DNA of 64,000 nucleotides from JAQVIJ01 sp041287365 (GTDB taxonomy: Bacteria; Desulfobacterota; Dissulfuribacteria; Dissulfuribacterales; DYLC01): contig JBEULL010000017.1 of NCBI GenBank assembly GCA_041287365.1, positions 193,033-257,032 of the forward strand, read 5' to 3'. The position numbers were made by a program, and so were the translations under genes. Below are positions 9,585-17,155 of the stretch, piece after piece (position 1 is the first letter of the stretch; the number at the start of each line of letters is the position of its first letter). The notes under the pieces are model-generated. The model saw nothing but the letters and a program-made list of their open reading frames with translations, searched no databases and was not told the origin of the DNA.

Positions 9585-10464
9585 GGTCATCAAGGCCGCT
9601 CATTGCGAAAATACAGCCGCTGTCCCTGTTTTCACCGCCTTGTCCCAGGATGAAACGAGCGGATTCAGCACTGTTCAGCATCTTCTTTCCGCCTCCGATG
9701 TGCATGAAATGGAAGGGGCTGAGGAGATGGCAGGTGCGCAGGAGTTGCCTGAGATAAAGCTGGAGCAAGAGCGTAGAAGGCTGCTGGAAGAGGCAACAGC
9801 GTTTCTGGAACAGGCCAAGCAGGATGCTGAACACATGCGCATCGAGGCCCAAAACGCCGTAGAGAAGTTGATTGCAGATGCCAGGGTCAGGGCTGCGGCT
9901 CTGGAGAGAGAGGCATACGAAAAGGGGTTCGAGCAGGGCAAAAAGGATGGCGAGGCCTTGGGCCGCAAGGCATACGAGATGCAAGCGGAGAGATTCGGTG
10001 CAGTGATAGATGCCATGCGTCATAAAGGTGAAGAACTGCTGACCAGCTACGAACCTGTGCTCATAGAGCTTGTTTTGAACATCTCCAAGGCGTTGGTGCG
10101 ACATGAGCTGAACACAACGCCTGAACTTGTGCATGCATGCCTTGAGCGTGGTCTGGCCATGGCTGTAAAGGGTATGCCCGTTCGCGTGCATCTGCATTCA
10201 AAGGATTTAGAACTGATTCAACGAGCGGAGATGCCTTTGAGTAAGGAGGCCGCAGGACATAGTCTGGAGTTTTTGGCCGATGCCAGCGTGGAGCGGGGTG
10301 GCTGCCTTTTGGAGACGGATATGGGCGTAATAGATGCCACCATGGCAACTCAGTGGCGTACTGTCTCTCAGGCAATATTGGATATTTTGAGAGAACGAAT
10401 GGCGCAACATACTGCCTTTGAAAACACTGGGCAGGCAATGATGAAAGAAGAAATTGACCACTGA
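9577..10464 (+). CDS. fliH: Flagellar assembly protein FliH
   Basis: 295 residues from a TTG start at 9577, six bases after GGAGGAG and overlapping the fliG stop by 8 bases; an in-frame GTG at 9562 is possible but overlaps the ribosome site. The central part is a charged coiled coil followed by the glycine-spaced series EKGFEQGKKDGEALG, the GxxxG repeat typical of FliH. The C-terminal half matches the FliH/YscL domain. FliH regulates the export ATPase FliI in the cytoplasm. It overlaps fliI by 11 bases. Confidence 0.9.
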   Translation: MSKVIKAAHCENTAAVPVFTALSQDETSGFSTVQHLLSASDVHEMEGAEEMAGAQELPEIKLEQERRRLLEEATAFLEQAKQDAEHMRIEAQNAVEKLIADARVRAAALEREAYEKGFEQGKKDGEALGRKAYEMQAERFGAVIDAMRHKGEELLTSYEPVLIELVLNISKALVRHELNTTPELVHACLERGLAMAVKGMPVRVHLHSKDLELIQRAEMPLSKEAAGHSLEFLADASVERGGCLLETDMGVIDATMATQWRTVSQAILDILRERMAQHTAFENTGQAMMKEEIDH

Positions 10465-11770
10465 ACTGAATTTTTCCTATTACTTAGATGCAGTTAAGGG
10501 GATAGAACCCATTCGAATCTATGGACTGGTCTCTCAGGTTATCGGCATGACTATGGAAGGCAAGGGGCCTAACGTGCCCCTTGGTGCCATCTGCAGCGTA
10601 GAGTTGCGCGAAGGGTCTTCAGTGCTGGCTGAGGTTGTGGGGTTTAGGGAGAATCGAGTGCTACTCATGCCCTTGGGCGACATGAAGGGCGTGGAGCCTG
10701 GCAGTCGTATCTGGCTGGAGCGCATGAAGGCTGATGTGCCTGTAGGCGAGGCCATGCGAGGCCGCATTTTGAATGGCCTTGGTCAGCCCATAGATGCCAA
10801 AGGCCCCATTCGTTTTGATGCGGTCTATCCTCTCTATGCAGAGCCCTTGAATCCCATGGATAGGCCTCGCATAGATTCCGTATTGGATGTGGGGGTGAGG
10901 TCTATAAATTCATGTCTTACTCTGGGACAAGGGCAGCGTATTGCCATCATGGCTGGTTCAGGTGTGGGAAAGAGCACGCTTTTGGGCATGATAGCCCGGC
11001 ATACTACTGCGGACATAAACGTCATAGCCCTGATAGGTGAGCGTGGAAGAGAGTTAAACGACTTCATTCAAAGGGATTTGGGGCCTGAGGGGCTGGCCAG
11101 GTCCGTGGTGGTGGTGGCCACCTCGGATACGCCGCCATTGATACGCCTTCGTGGTGCCTATGTGGCCACAGCCATTGCGGAATTCTTTAGAGACAGGGGT
11201 TTGAATGTCATTTTGATGATGGACTCGGTGACCCGTTTCGCCATGGCCCAAAGGGACGTGGGACTTGCCATCGGTGAACCCCCAACATCTCGAGGCTATA
11301 CGCCGTCGGTCTTTTCCCTTTTACCCAAGCTGCTGGAAAGGGCGGGCAGAAAACGCGATGCCGGCAGCATAACCGGTATCTACACTGTGCTGGTGGAGGG
11401 CGACGACATGAACGAGCCTATCGCAGATACGGTGCGCTCCATCGTGGATGGCCATGTGGTGTTGAGTAGGGCCATCGCCCATCAAGGGCATTATCCGGCT
11501 ATAGACGTCTTGGCCAGTATCAGCAGGTTGATGCGGGATATTGTGGATCGTAAACAGATAGATGACTACCAGAAGCTCATTCATGTCCTGTCAACCTATA
11601 AAAAAGTGGAGGATCTGGTCAATCTCGGAGCCTATGTCAAGGGTTCCAATTCGGATATAGACTTTGCGCTCAACAAGATTCATGCGGTCAATGCCTTTCT
11701 CAGGCAGGAGGTGGAAGAGGCATGCAGTTATGAAAGAAGCTGCGAGGAATTGGCAGCCATCTTCAGGTGA
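10454..11770 (+). CDS. fliI: Flagellum-specific export ATPase FliI
   Basis: 438 residues. Walker A is GSGVGKST (about residue 172), followed by LIGERGREL and Walker B VILMMDSVTRFA, then the conserved PPTSRGYTPSVFSLLPKLLERAG. All are hallmarks of the F1-beta-like type III export ATPase. It powers export of rod, hook and filament subunits with FliH and FliJ. The best start is TTG at 10454 inside the end of fliH; no ATG lies near the expected N-terminus. Confidence 0.96.
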   Translation: MTTELNFSYYLDAVKGIEPIRIYGLVSQVIGMTMEGKGPNVPLGAICSVELREGSSVLAEVVGFRENRVLLMPLGDMKGVEPGSRIWLERMKADVPVGEAMRGRILNGLGQPIDAKGPIRFDAVYPLYAEPLNPMDRPRIDSVLDVGVRSINSCLTLGQGQRIAIMAGSGVGKSTLLGMIARHTTADINVIALIGERGRELNDFIQRDLGPEGLARSVVVVATSDTPPLIRLRGAYVATAIAEFFRDRGLNVILMMDSVTRFAMAQRDVGLAIGEPPTSRGYTPSVFSLLPKLLERAGRKRDAGSITGIYTVLVEGDDMNEPIADTVRSIVDGHVVLSRAIAHQGHYPAIDVLASISRLMRDIVDRKQIDDYQKLIHVLSTYKKVEDLVNLGAYVKGSNSDIDFALNKIHAVNAFLRQEVEEACSYERSCEELAAIFR

Positions 11771-11785
11771 GGCGATGTGAATTGA

Positions 11786-12244
11786 ATGGCCTACAGATTT
11801 TCGCTGGAGACATTGCTGAATCTGCGCAAAAGACGTCTCGAGCTTACGGAGATGGAGCTCATGCGGGCGGAGCAGCGTCTGTCAAGGGAACAGGAGAATC
11901 TGGAGCTGACTCGTAAGGCTATAGAGATACAGCGTCAGGACATGGAGGAGCATTTGAAAAAGGGTATGATGGCGCATGAGCTGCAACAGTTTTTCGGCGT
12001 GCTCGAGATGCTTTCAATGGCCGAGGAGGCTCAACAGCAGAGTGTCTTGACCATGCAGAAAGAAGTGAAAAAACTGAAGGACAGTCGTTTGGAGCAATAC
12101 AAGGACAAAGAACTACTGGAACGGTTGAAGGAAAAAGACAAGAATAAATGGCTTGCCGAAATCGCACGAATGGAGCAAAAGGAACTGGATGAACTCTCCA
12201 CACAACGACATGCAAGAAGAACGCAGACCATCACGAACAACTGA
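11786..12244 (+). CDS. fliJ: Flagellar export chaperone FliJ
   Basis: 152 residues, almost entirely helical coiled coil with many Glu, Lys, Arg and Gln. The N-terminus MAYRFSLETLLNLRKRR is typical of FliJ. It follows fliI by 15 bases, the standard order. FliJ inserts into the FliI ring and couples it to the export gate. Its 3' end overlaps the next gene by 56 bases. Confidence 0.88.
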   Translation: MAYRFSLETLLNLRKRRLELTEMELMRAEQRLSREQENLELTRKAIEIQRQDMEEHLKKGMMAHELQQFFGVLEMLSMAEEAQQQSVLTMQKEVKKLKDSRLEQYKDKELLERLKEKDKNKWLAEIARMEQKELDELSTQRHARRTQTITNN

Positions 12245-12827
12245 TGGTATTTCATGGCTTTTTAGAATACTTCTGTGCCTTGGCGGATTGAAGGTGGGTC
12301 TGGCCCTGTTTTTGTCTGTGGTTACGGGAGTGAATGTGGGTGCGGCCGGCCCTTCGGACGAGAAGCAGGAACAGGTATCCCAGGCATCAAAAGCCCAACC
12401 AGCCGCTTCCACTAATGCCGTTTCCTCACAGCAGCCACTTAATTCGGAAATTATCGCAATCTTGCAGGCGGAGCAGAAAAAACTCGCTGAAGAAAGGCAG
12501 AAGCTGGCTCAGAAAAATCAGGAAATGGATGTGATGGCAAAGGAGCTGGAGAACATGCTGTCACAGCTCAATGAACTGAAGAATCAACTGGAAGGCCCTG
12601 CCAAACAGGCCAAGGCAGCTGAAAAAGAAGGTTTTGAACAGCTTGTGGCGGTCTATGGCTCCATGGAGGACTCCAAGGCAGCGGCCCTACTTAGCAATAT
12701 GGATGATGCCACAGTGGTCAGGATATTAAAGTCCATGAAGGGCAAGAAGGTTGCGGCCATTTTGAGCCTTATGGAGCCTCAAAAGGCGGCGCGACTCAGT
12801 GCAGAGCTGGTCAAGGCCAGGCCTTAG
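12189..12827 (+). CDS. MotE-like flagellar protein (MgtE N-domain, coiled coil)
   Basis: 212 residues from ATG 12189, five bases after AAAAGGA; an in-frame TTG at 12153 is less well placed. One membrane helix lies near residues 25-45 (LFRILLCLGGLKVGLALFL), then a Gln/Lys-rich coiled coil, then a C-terminal MgtE N-like domain (AALLSNMDDATVVRILKSM and AAILSLMEPQKAARLS). This architecture is annotated as the MotE family and is often the last gene of fliF-fliJ operons. The exact role (motor or stator assembly) is inferred. It overlaps fliJ by 56 bases. Confidence 0.75.
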   Translation: MNSPHNDMQEERRPSRTTDGISWLFRILLCLGGLKVGLALFLSVVTGVNVGAAGPSDEKQEQVSQASKAQPAASTNAVSSQQPLNSEIIAILQAEQKKLAEERQKLAQKNQEMDVMAKELENMLSQLNELKNQLEGPAKQAKAAEKEGFEQLVAVYGSMEDSKAAALLSNMDDATVVRILKSMKGKKVAAILSLMEPQKAARLSAELVKARP

Positions 12828-12850
12828 TAGCAAAATTCATAGGAGGCATT

Positions 12851-13345
12851 ATGGAAGTTCAGGGCTTCAATACCGAAGATCTGCGCTGGAAGACAGTGCA
12901 GCGAGAGATGTCCAGATACTGAAACGCCTCTCATGCCCTGATTCAAGTGCTGCATGTAGTGCAAAATGCCTATGGCTATCTGGAATCGAGCGTGTTGGCC
13001 CGTGTCGTTTTCACTCTGCATGTGCCGCTCAGTCGAGTCTATGGTGTTGCCACCTTCTATCACCACTTCAATCTGACACCGGCAGGGCAAAATACCTGCA
13101 TTCTCTGCACAGGGACTACCTGTTTCATCAAGGGTGGGGAGAGGATTCTGAAGGCGTTGAAAGCGGAATTCGGAATCAGTATGAGGCAGACCACTTCCTA
13201 TGGTCGTCTGACCCTGCTCACAGCCAGGTGCCTTGGTGCATGCAGCATGGCGCCGGTCGCCCTTGTGAACGGCAAGGTGATGGGCAATCTGACGCCTGAT
13301 GCCCTGTGTAAGCACTTGAAGGAGGTGATGCCCCATGCTTCCTGA
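12851..13345 (+). pseudogene. NuoE/HoxE-like 2Fe-2S subunit interrupted by in-frame TGA
   Basis: From ATG 12851 (AGGAGG just upstream) the frame reads 23 codons, then TGA at 12920-12922, then continues in the same frame as a clean NuoE/HoxE-type domain to 13345. The 2Fe-2S ligands are intact: CTGTTC and CLGAC, with the family context SRVYGVATFYHHFNL. The domain carries electrons in NADH dehydrogenases or NAD-linked hydrogenases. Restart at an internal codon such as 12947 would remove the N-terminal helices. The next partner gene is broken, so decay by nonsense mutation is the simplest reading; read-through is not excluded. Confidence 0.7.
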
Positions 13346-13421
13346 AGAATTAGAAGGTTTGGCGAAAAAGAGGAGGGAGGAGGATTCCGACTTTCGGGCC
13401 GGCCGGTGCGGCGGCGCTTGA
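13335..13421 (+). pseudogene. Remnant of a NuoF/HoxF-like gene start
   Basis: ATG 13335 overlaps the end of the NuoE-like gene, as expected for a NuoE-NuoF pair, after a GGAGG site. Only 28 codons follow (MLPEELEGLAKKRREED and a short tail) before TGA at 13419. The first part resembles the helical beginning of HoxF/NuoF proteins. After about 13385 the sequence changes to GC-rich DNA that fits another gene in another frame. The identification is inferred from position and a short match. Confidence 0.4.
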
Positions 13422-13578
13422 AAAGGACTGGGAGACGGCACTGCGCGAGGCCTTGTCCGCGGTCACCGGCAAGCCTGACGGACGGCATGGTTTTCTGTGC
13501 GTGGCCGGTTCCCTTTACCTTGCCGGCGCGGTGAGGGAGAGGCTCATAACGTCCGGATTTTCACCTTTTTTGGTATAA
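13384..13578 (+). pseudogene. C-terminal fragment of folylpolyglutamate synthase (FolC)-like gene
   Basis: A frame without start codon runs from about 13384 to TAA 13576-13578. Its protein ends with GFLCVAGSLYLAGAVRERL, the characteristic C-terminal strand of FolC/Mur-ligase-type enzymes (GSLYLxG). The N-terminal about 370 residues are absent. It overlaps the NuoF-like remnant in a different frame, so the two fragments are joined by a deletion or recombination. It is GC-rich like the modABC genes that follow and unlike the flagellar genes. Confidence 0.55.
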
Positions 13579-13770
13579 AGCCATGAGGCGCGCTGTTTTT
13601 TTGGGCGCAGACGCTTTATGCGGCATAATTTTGAATGAGCTTTTATCTTAGGGGAAGTGGGGTTTCCCATTTGTCAGAGACGATTACAGACCGAAGAACA
13701 AGAGGCTTTTCGATACGCCGGAGACAGGCGATACTTGGAAATAGTTGTTTGACGGGCATGACTTTGCTTA
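13579..13770. other. Non-coding gap between FolC fragment and modC
   Basis: 192 bases with no convincing gene. A 20-codon open stretch with DYRPKNKRLFDTPETGD is seen on the plus strand around 13680-13745, without start codon or recognisable family. No clear intrinsic terminator for modC was found. Confidence 0.4.
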
Positions 13771-14469
13771 TCATTCATGAAGTCTTGCCGTGAGGTCTTG
13801 ACCGGCGGGTTTTATCCTGCCAGCCTCGTATAAAAGCACGGCCTTGCCGAAGACCTTTGCATCCTCAGGGTCGTGCGTGATGAGGATCATCGGCACGCCG
13901 AAACGTTCCCTTATCCGCAGGAGCTCCGTCCTCATCTTTCCGCGCAGCATGGGGTCAAGGGCACTGAAGGGTTCGTCCAGCAGCAGGATGTCCGGTTTTT
14001 TTATAAGTGTCCGCGCGAGCGCCACGCGCTGCCTCTGGCCGCCGGAAAGCTGCGCCGGATAGCTTTCGGCCAGGTGGCCTATCTCGAATGCCTCCATCAG
14101 GTCATGGACCCGTCTTTTCAGGCCCTTATCCAGAGAAAAGCTGAACATCGGTCTTAGAGGAAACGCTATGTTCTGTTCAACGTTCATGTGCGGGAACAGG
14201 GCGTAATCCTGAAACAGCAACCCGACATTTCTGTCCTTTGAAGGGATGTCAACGCCCGCTGACGAATCGAACAGCGTCCTGCCGCCTACGGTTATCCTGC
14301 CCGAGTCGGGCTGCATGAGCCCTGCGATCGCCCGCAAGGTCATGGTCTTGCCGGAACCCGACGGCCCGAAGATCACGGTCATCTCCTGTTTCATCCTGAA
14401 GCTCACATCGAGCTCAAAACGGCTTTGGCCCTTTTTAAGGGATTTTTTGATGGCGACACAGATATCCAT
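13771..14469 (-). CDS. modC: Molybdate ABC transporter ATP-binding protein ModC, short form
   Basis: 232 residues from ATG 14469, 5 bases after the modB stop; an upstream in-frame start at 14526 would lie inside modB. It has Walker A GPSGSGKT, Q-loop LLFQDYALFPHM, signature LSGGQRQRVALAR, Walker B LLLDEPFSALD and the switch histidine (LITHD). The protein stops shortly after the nucleotide-binding domain and lacks the C-terminal molybdate-binding TOBE/Mop domain of E. coli ModC (352 residues). The DNA is visibly richer in G and C than the flagellar genes. The operon order modA-modB-modC supports the assignment. Confidence 0.88.
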   Translation of the reverse strand: MDICVAIKKSLKKGQSRFELDVSFRMKQEMTVIFGPSGSGKTMTLRAIAGLMQPDSGRITVGGRTLFDSSAGVDIPSKDRNVGLLFQDYALFPHMNVEQNIAFPLRPMFSFSLDKGLKRRVHDLMEAFEIGHLAESYPAQLSGGQRQRVALARTLIKKPDILLLDEPFSALDPMLRGKMRTELLRIRERFGVPMILITHDPEDAKVFGKAVLLYEAGRIKPAGQDLTARLHE

Positions 14470-14474
14470 GGCGT

Positions 14475-15131
14475 TTATTCCGTTGTCCTGCAGAGCCTTC
14501 CCGCAGCCAGCAGTACGGTTATACATACGATGGACATGATTATAACGAGCATGTTCGCCAGATTGTCGTTGCCCGTCTGCACGGCGTTATACACGGCCAT
14601 AGATATAGTCTGCGTCTTTCCTGGAATGTTGCCCGCTATCATTAGAGTCGCCCCGAACTCACCCATTGCTCTTGCAAAGGCGAGCATGACGCCCGCAACG
14701 ATACCCCTTGCGGCCAGGGGAAGTGTCACCCTGATGAATACCTCCGCCTCGCCCTTGCCAAGGACCCTCGCGGTGTTTTCGAGATCTTTGTCAACGCCCT
14801 CGATGGCCGCCCGAGCGGACTTGAAGACAAGCGGAAACGCCACGACAGCCGCGGCTATGACCGCCCCCTGCCATGTGAACATGAGGGTTACGCCGAAATA
14901 TCTGTAAAGAAAGTGGCCTATCCAGCCCTCTTTGCCGAAGAGCACGATAAGGTAATAACCGAGCACTGTCGGGGGCAGCACCATGGGGAGGGTAAAAACG
15001 GCGTCAAGGAGCTCCCTGCCGGTGAATCTGAACCGCGAGAACACAAGGGCCGTTGCCGTCCCGGCCAGAAACGCCGCCATTGTGGCAAGAGACGCCACCT
15101 TGATGGTAAGGAAAAGCGGGGTGGCGTCCAT
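14475..15131 (-). CDS. modB: Molybdate ABC transporter permease ModB
   Basis: 218 residues, the normal ModB length, with about five membrane helices beginning near residue 8. The cytoplasmic EAA loop reads ENTARVLGKGEAEVFIRVTL and is followed by GEFGATLMIAGNIPGKT, a strong ModB/CysW signature. The start is 3 bases after the modA stop. It forms the membrane channel for molybdate uptake with ModA and ModC. Confidence 0.92.
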   Translation of the reverse strand: MDATPLFLTIKVASLATMAAFLAGTATALVFSRFRFTGRELLDAVFTLPMVLPPTVLGYYLIVLFGKEGWIGHFLYRYFGVTLMFTWQGAVIAAAVVAFPLVFKSARAAIEGVDKDLENTARVLGKGEAEVFIRVTLPLAARGIVAGVMLAFARAMGEFGATLMIAGNIPGKTQTISMAVYNAVQTGNDNLANMLVIIMSIVCITVLLAAGRLCRTTE

Positions 15132-15134
15132 GGG

Positions 15135-15923
15135 TCAATTTTGGCCTGCAACCGGTTTGAATCCGTATTTCTTCAGCACTTCCGCGCCCTTTTGTGACAT
15201 GACGTAATCAATGAAGCCGGATGCGGTTTTTCTGTCAGCACACCCGGACGTCAGGGCTATGGGATAGAGTATGGGTCTTTCAACAGGCACCTCCATCAGT
15301 ATCCTGACGTCGCCCTTTCTGGACATCGCGTCGGTCGAGAAGACAAAACCCGCGTCTATCTCGCCCCTGGCAGCATAGTCGAGCACCTGCCTCACATCGG
15401 CGCCGAATACGGCCTTTTTTGACACGGCGTCCCACAGCCCCTGCCTTTCGAGCGCTTCCTTTGCATACCTGCCGTTCGGGACGCTGTCCGGGTTTCCCAT
15501 GCCTATCAATCTGACGCCGCCGCCAAGGAGATCCTTGAGCGATGTCATTGACAGCTTGGAATCCGCTGGCGCGATGAGGACAAGGGAGTTGCCGGCGAAA
15601 TTCCTTCTGGACCCGGGCATGACATGACCTTGTCTCTGCGCCGTGTCCATGGTCTCCTGATCCGCGAATGCGAACACGTCCACAGGCGCGCCCTGCGCAA
15701 TCTGCCTGTAGAGCGCCCCTGATGCGCCGAAGTTGAGGTTTACCTTTACTCCGGGGTTCGCCAGCTCAAAATCACGGCCTATCTCTGTAAATGCGTTTGT
15801 CAGACTGGCAGCCGCCGAGACCGTGATCTCCTTCTTTTCTCCGGCGTATGCGGCTGAAGCCGTAATGAGGACCGAAACCCATAAAAACATCGCTATCAAC
15901 AAGAGAAAACACGGCCTTTTCAT
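15135..15923 (-). CDS. modA: Molybdate-binding periplasmic protein ModA
   Basis: 262 residues. A signal peptide (KRPCFLLLIAMFLWVSVL, cleavage near AYAGE) precedes the mature start ITVSAAASLTNAFTEIG, typical of ModA. The ligand-binding signatures NFGASGALYRQI and GNPDSVPNGRYA are present, and so is the C-terminal FIDYVMSQKGAEVLKKYGF. A strong AAGGAGG site precedes ATG 15923. It is the first gene of modABC; the promoter and operator are listed separately. Molybdate import could feed NapA in this window (inference). Confidence 0.93.
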   Translation of the reverse strand: MKRPCFLLLIAMFLWVSVLITASAAYAGEKKEITVSAAASLTNAFTEIGRDFELANPGVKVNLNFGASGALYRQIAQGAPVDVFAFADQETMDTAQRQGHVMPGSRRNFAGNSLVLIAPADSKLSMTSLKDLLGGGVRLIGMGNPDSVPNGRYAKEALERQGLWDAVSKKAVFGADVRQVLDYAARGEIDAGFVFSTDAMSRKGDVRILMEVPVERPILYPIALTSGCADRKTASGFIDYVMSQKGAEVLKKYGFKPVAGQN

Positions 15924-15977
15924 GCAGATTATTCCTCCTTTTTGTGATTGAAATGCCCGTTATTGTACGGCGTGTCT

Positions 15978-16001
15978 CGTTATTTAAAAATATACATAAC
16001 G
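15978..16001 (-). promoter_or_regulatory. ModE-type operator upstream of modA
   Basis: The 24-base element starts with CGTTAT and ends with ATAACG, with TAT/ATA half-sites between. It matches the layout of the E. coli modA ModE box (CGTTATAT - spacer - TACATAACG). It covers the -10 hexamer of the predicted modA promoter, as in E. coli, where molybdate-loaded ModE represses. No ModE gene is in this window. Confidence 0.8.
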
Positions 16002-16017
16002 AAATTTGATTTTGCAA
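15989..16017 (-). promoter_or_regulatory. Predicted sigma-70 promoter of modABC
   Basis: On the minus strand TTGCAA (16012-16017) is followed after 17 bases by TATATT (15989-15994). The leader to the modA start is about 65 bases and contains AAGGAGG. The overlap with the ModE-type operator supports it. Confidence 0.6.
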
Positions 16018-16264
16018 TAGCGCAGTTATTATTGGGTAAGACCGGTAATGATGCACCTGTTTCAGGATGTGCCGGACGGTCATTCGGCAATGAGCGCCAT
16101 GATTATATACATGGCCGCCAACGCCCTGAGCCTGGGCAATGCGGTGGCGTTCGCCTATAGGAAAAAAGAAAGGACAGGCACATCTTTAAGGCTTCAATCT
16201 TTCTTGGAAAGCGCCGTTTTTGGCATGATATTGGTAGCCATTACGAGAGGACAAGGCCAAGGAT
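16018..16264. other. Gene-poor stretch upstream of modA
   Basis: An open frame runs through from 16048 (with AMSAMIIYMAANALSLGNA), but it has no ribosome site and matches no family I know. Its downstream part is the wrong-frame beginning of the antitoxin relic. I treat it as non-coding or as a further gene remnant. Confidence 0.35.
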
Positions 16265-16518
16265 GTGATCTACGCGGATTACACAATCAGCATGTCAGAG
16301 TTCAAAAAAAACCGGCGCGTGTGTTGCGTGCGGCGGGTAAAAAGCCCGTGGCCGTGCTCAATCACAACCGCCCAGCCTTCTACATGATCACGCCCGAACT
16401 CTTCGAGGCACTGGTCGAGGAGCTGTCCGATCGCGATCTGATCGTGTTGGCTCACTAGCGTCTTGCGATGGCGGATCATACCGTCGAGGTCGATCTAGAC
16501 GCTACTTTAAATTTATGA
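16265..16518 (+). pseudogene. Broken Phd/YefM-type antitoxin gene, no toxin left
   Basis: Three pieces in two frames make up one antitoxin-like protein. The first is YADYTISMSEFKKN (to about 16312). After a one-base deletion at the A-run and CC (16306-16316) comes PARVLRAAGKKPVAVLNHNR with AFYMITPELFEALVEELSDR. After an in-frame TAG at 16456 comes RLAMADHTVEVDLDA to TGA 16518. The pieces line up with the Phd/YefM fold: SVSxFKxNPxxVL, PVAVLNHNRPAFY, and the C-terminal acidic tail that binds a RelE/Doc-type toxin. No toxin gene follows. The frameshift and the stop indicate decay. Confidence 0.7.
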
Positions 16519-16731
16519 ATAAAGATGTCTCACTTATATTGGCACAGAGGGGAACGCAGAATTTGAAAAAGGCTGGTAAGGACTTTACGCTGGGCCACAA
16601 GTGGCCACCAGTAAGCAAAAAAAATTTTAGTTGAAGGCTTGTCTTCTACCGGAGTAGGTCGTGAGTACGGCTACTTCAACATGTGATATCGTGGTGAAAG
16701 ACTGAGAATCTAATGCGTTGAACTCGCTAAA
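16519..16731. other. Non-coding stretch beside ssrA with an inverted repeat
   Basis: 213 bases without a gene. An imperfect inverted repeat lies at 16590-16611 (GGCCAC-AA-GTGGCC core, flanked by CTGG and CCAG). It is not followed by a T-run on either strand. The stretch directly abuts the CCA end of the tmRNA gene. No tRNA or integrase is present. Confidence 0.5.
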
Positions 16732-17085
16732 TGGTGGAGGCGGCGGGAATCGAACCCGCGTCCGAAAGTATTCCACTCAAGCTTCTACGTGTGTAGTTCG
16801 AGAAGGAGTTCTCGCTCAGCCCTTTCTTCTCGAACAGGAAATGGCCAAGCCAGCCTTTTTTGTTTCGCCACTCTGTGCAAAGGCATCACAGGGCGGCTAT
16901 CCCAATCAAATGACACCTGAATGCAACCTTTGGGAGAGATCGCATCTGGCGCCAGCCGCGATTAAGCGGCTAGAGCTAACTCGTAGTCAGAGTTGGCGTT
17001 TGTGTTTTTTCCCGCTTTTTACGAGGTGCAGGGCCTCGACACGCCACTTGAGCTTCCACACCCCCGTCGAGACCGGTTCGCCCCC
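16732..17085 (-). ncRNA. ssrA: tmRNA (ssrA)
   Basis: The minus strand begins GGGGGCGAACCGGT and continues into the conserved CTCGACGGGGGTGTGGAAGC. It ends in the T-arm and acceptor GGTTCGATTCCCGCCGCC then TCCACCA, with CCA encoded (16732-16734). About 354 nt, the usual size. The tag reading frame ends in ANSDYELALAA followed by TAA, close to known tags. It rescues stalled ribosomes with SmpB. A TTGACA hexamer lies about 50 bases upstream (17136-17141, minus). The 3' end is a common integration site, and the gene remnants lie on exactly that side. Confidence 0.95.
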
Positions 17086-17155
17086 ATGGAAATGTATCGC
17101 TTAAGTGACTATAAAAATAATCCTGTTTTAGGGAATGTCAATGCCGCTGTGTGCT

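Noticed and set aside
12920..12960. Selenocysteine insertion element after the TGA of the NuoE-like gene
   Set aside because: Only a 5-bp stem with a 15-base loop can be drawn, and the family has no redox-active residue at this position.
16048..16264. Plus-strand frame as the beginning of a 136-residue protein
   Set aside because: Only the downstream part, in a shifted frame, matches Phd/YefM. The upstream residues have no family or ribosome site.
16539..16557. TTGGCAC...GAACGC as a sigma-54 promoter before ssrA
   Set aside because: The distance between GG and GC is 13 bases instead of 10, and it points away from any intact gene.
16718..17104. Open frame on the plus strand over the tmRNA gene
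   Set aside because: The stretch is fully explained by ssrA on the minus strand; the frame has no homology.
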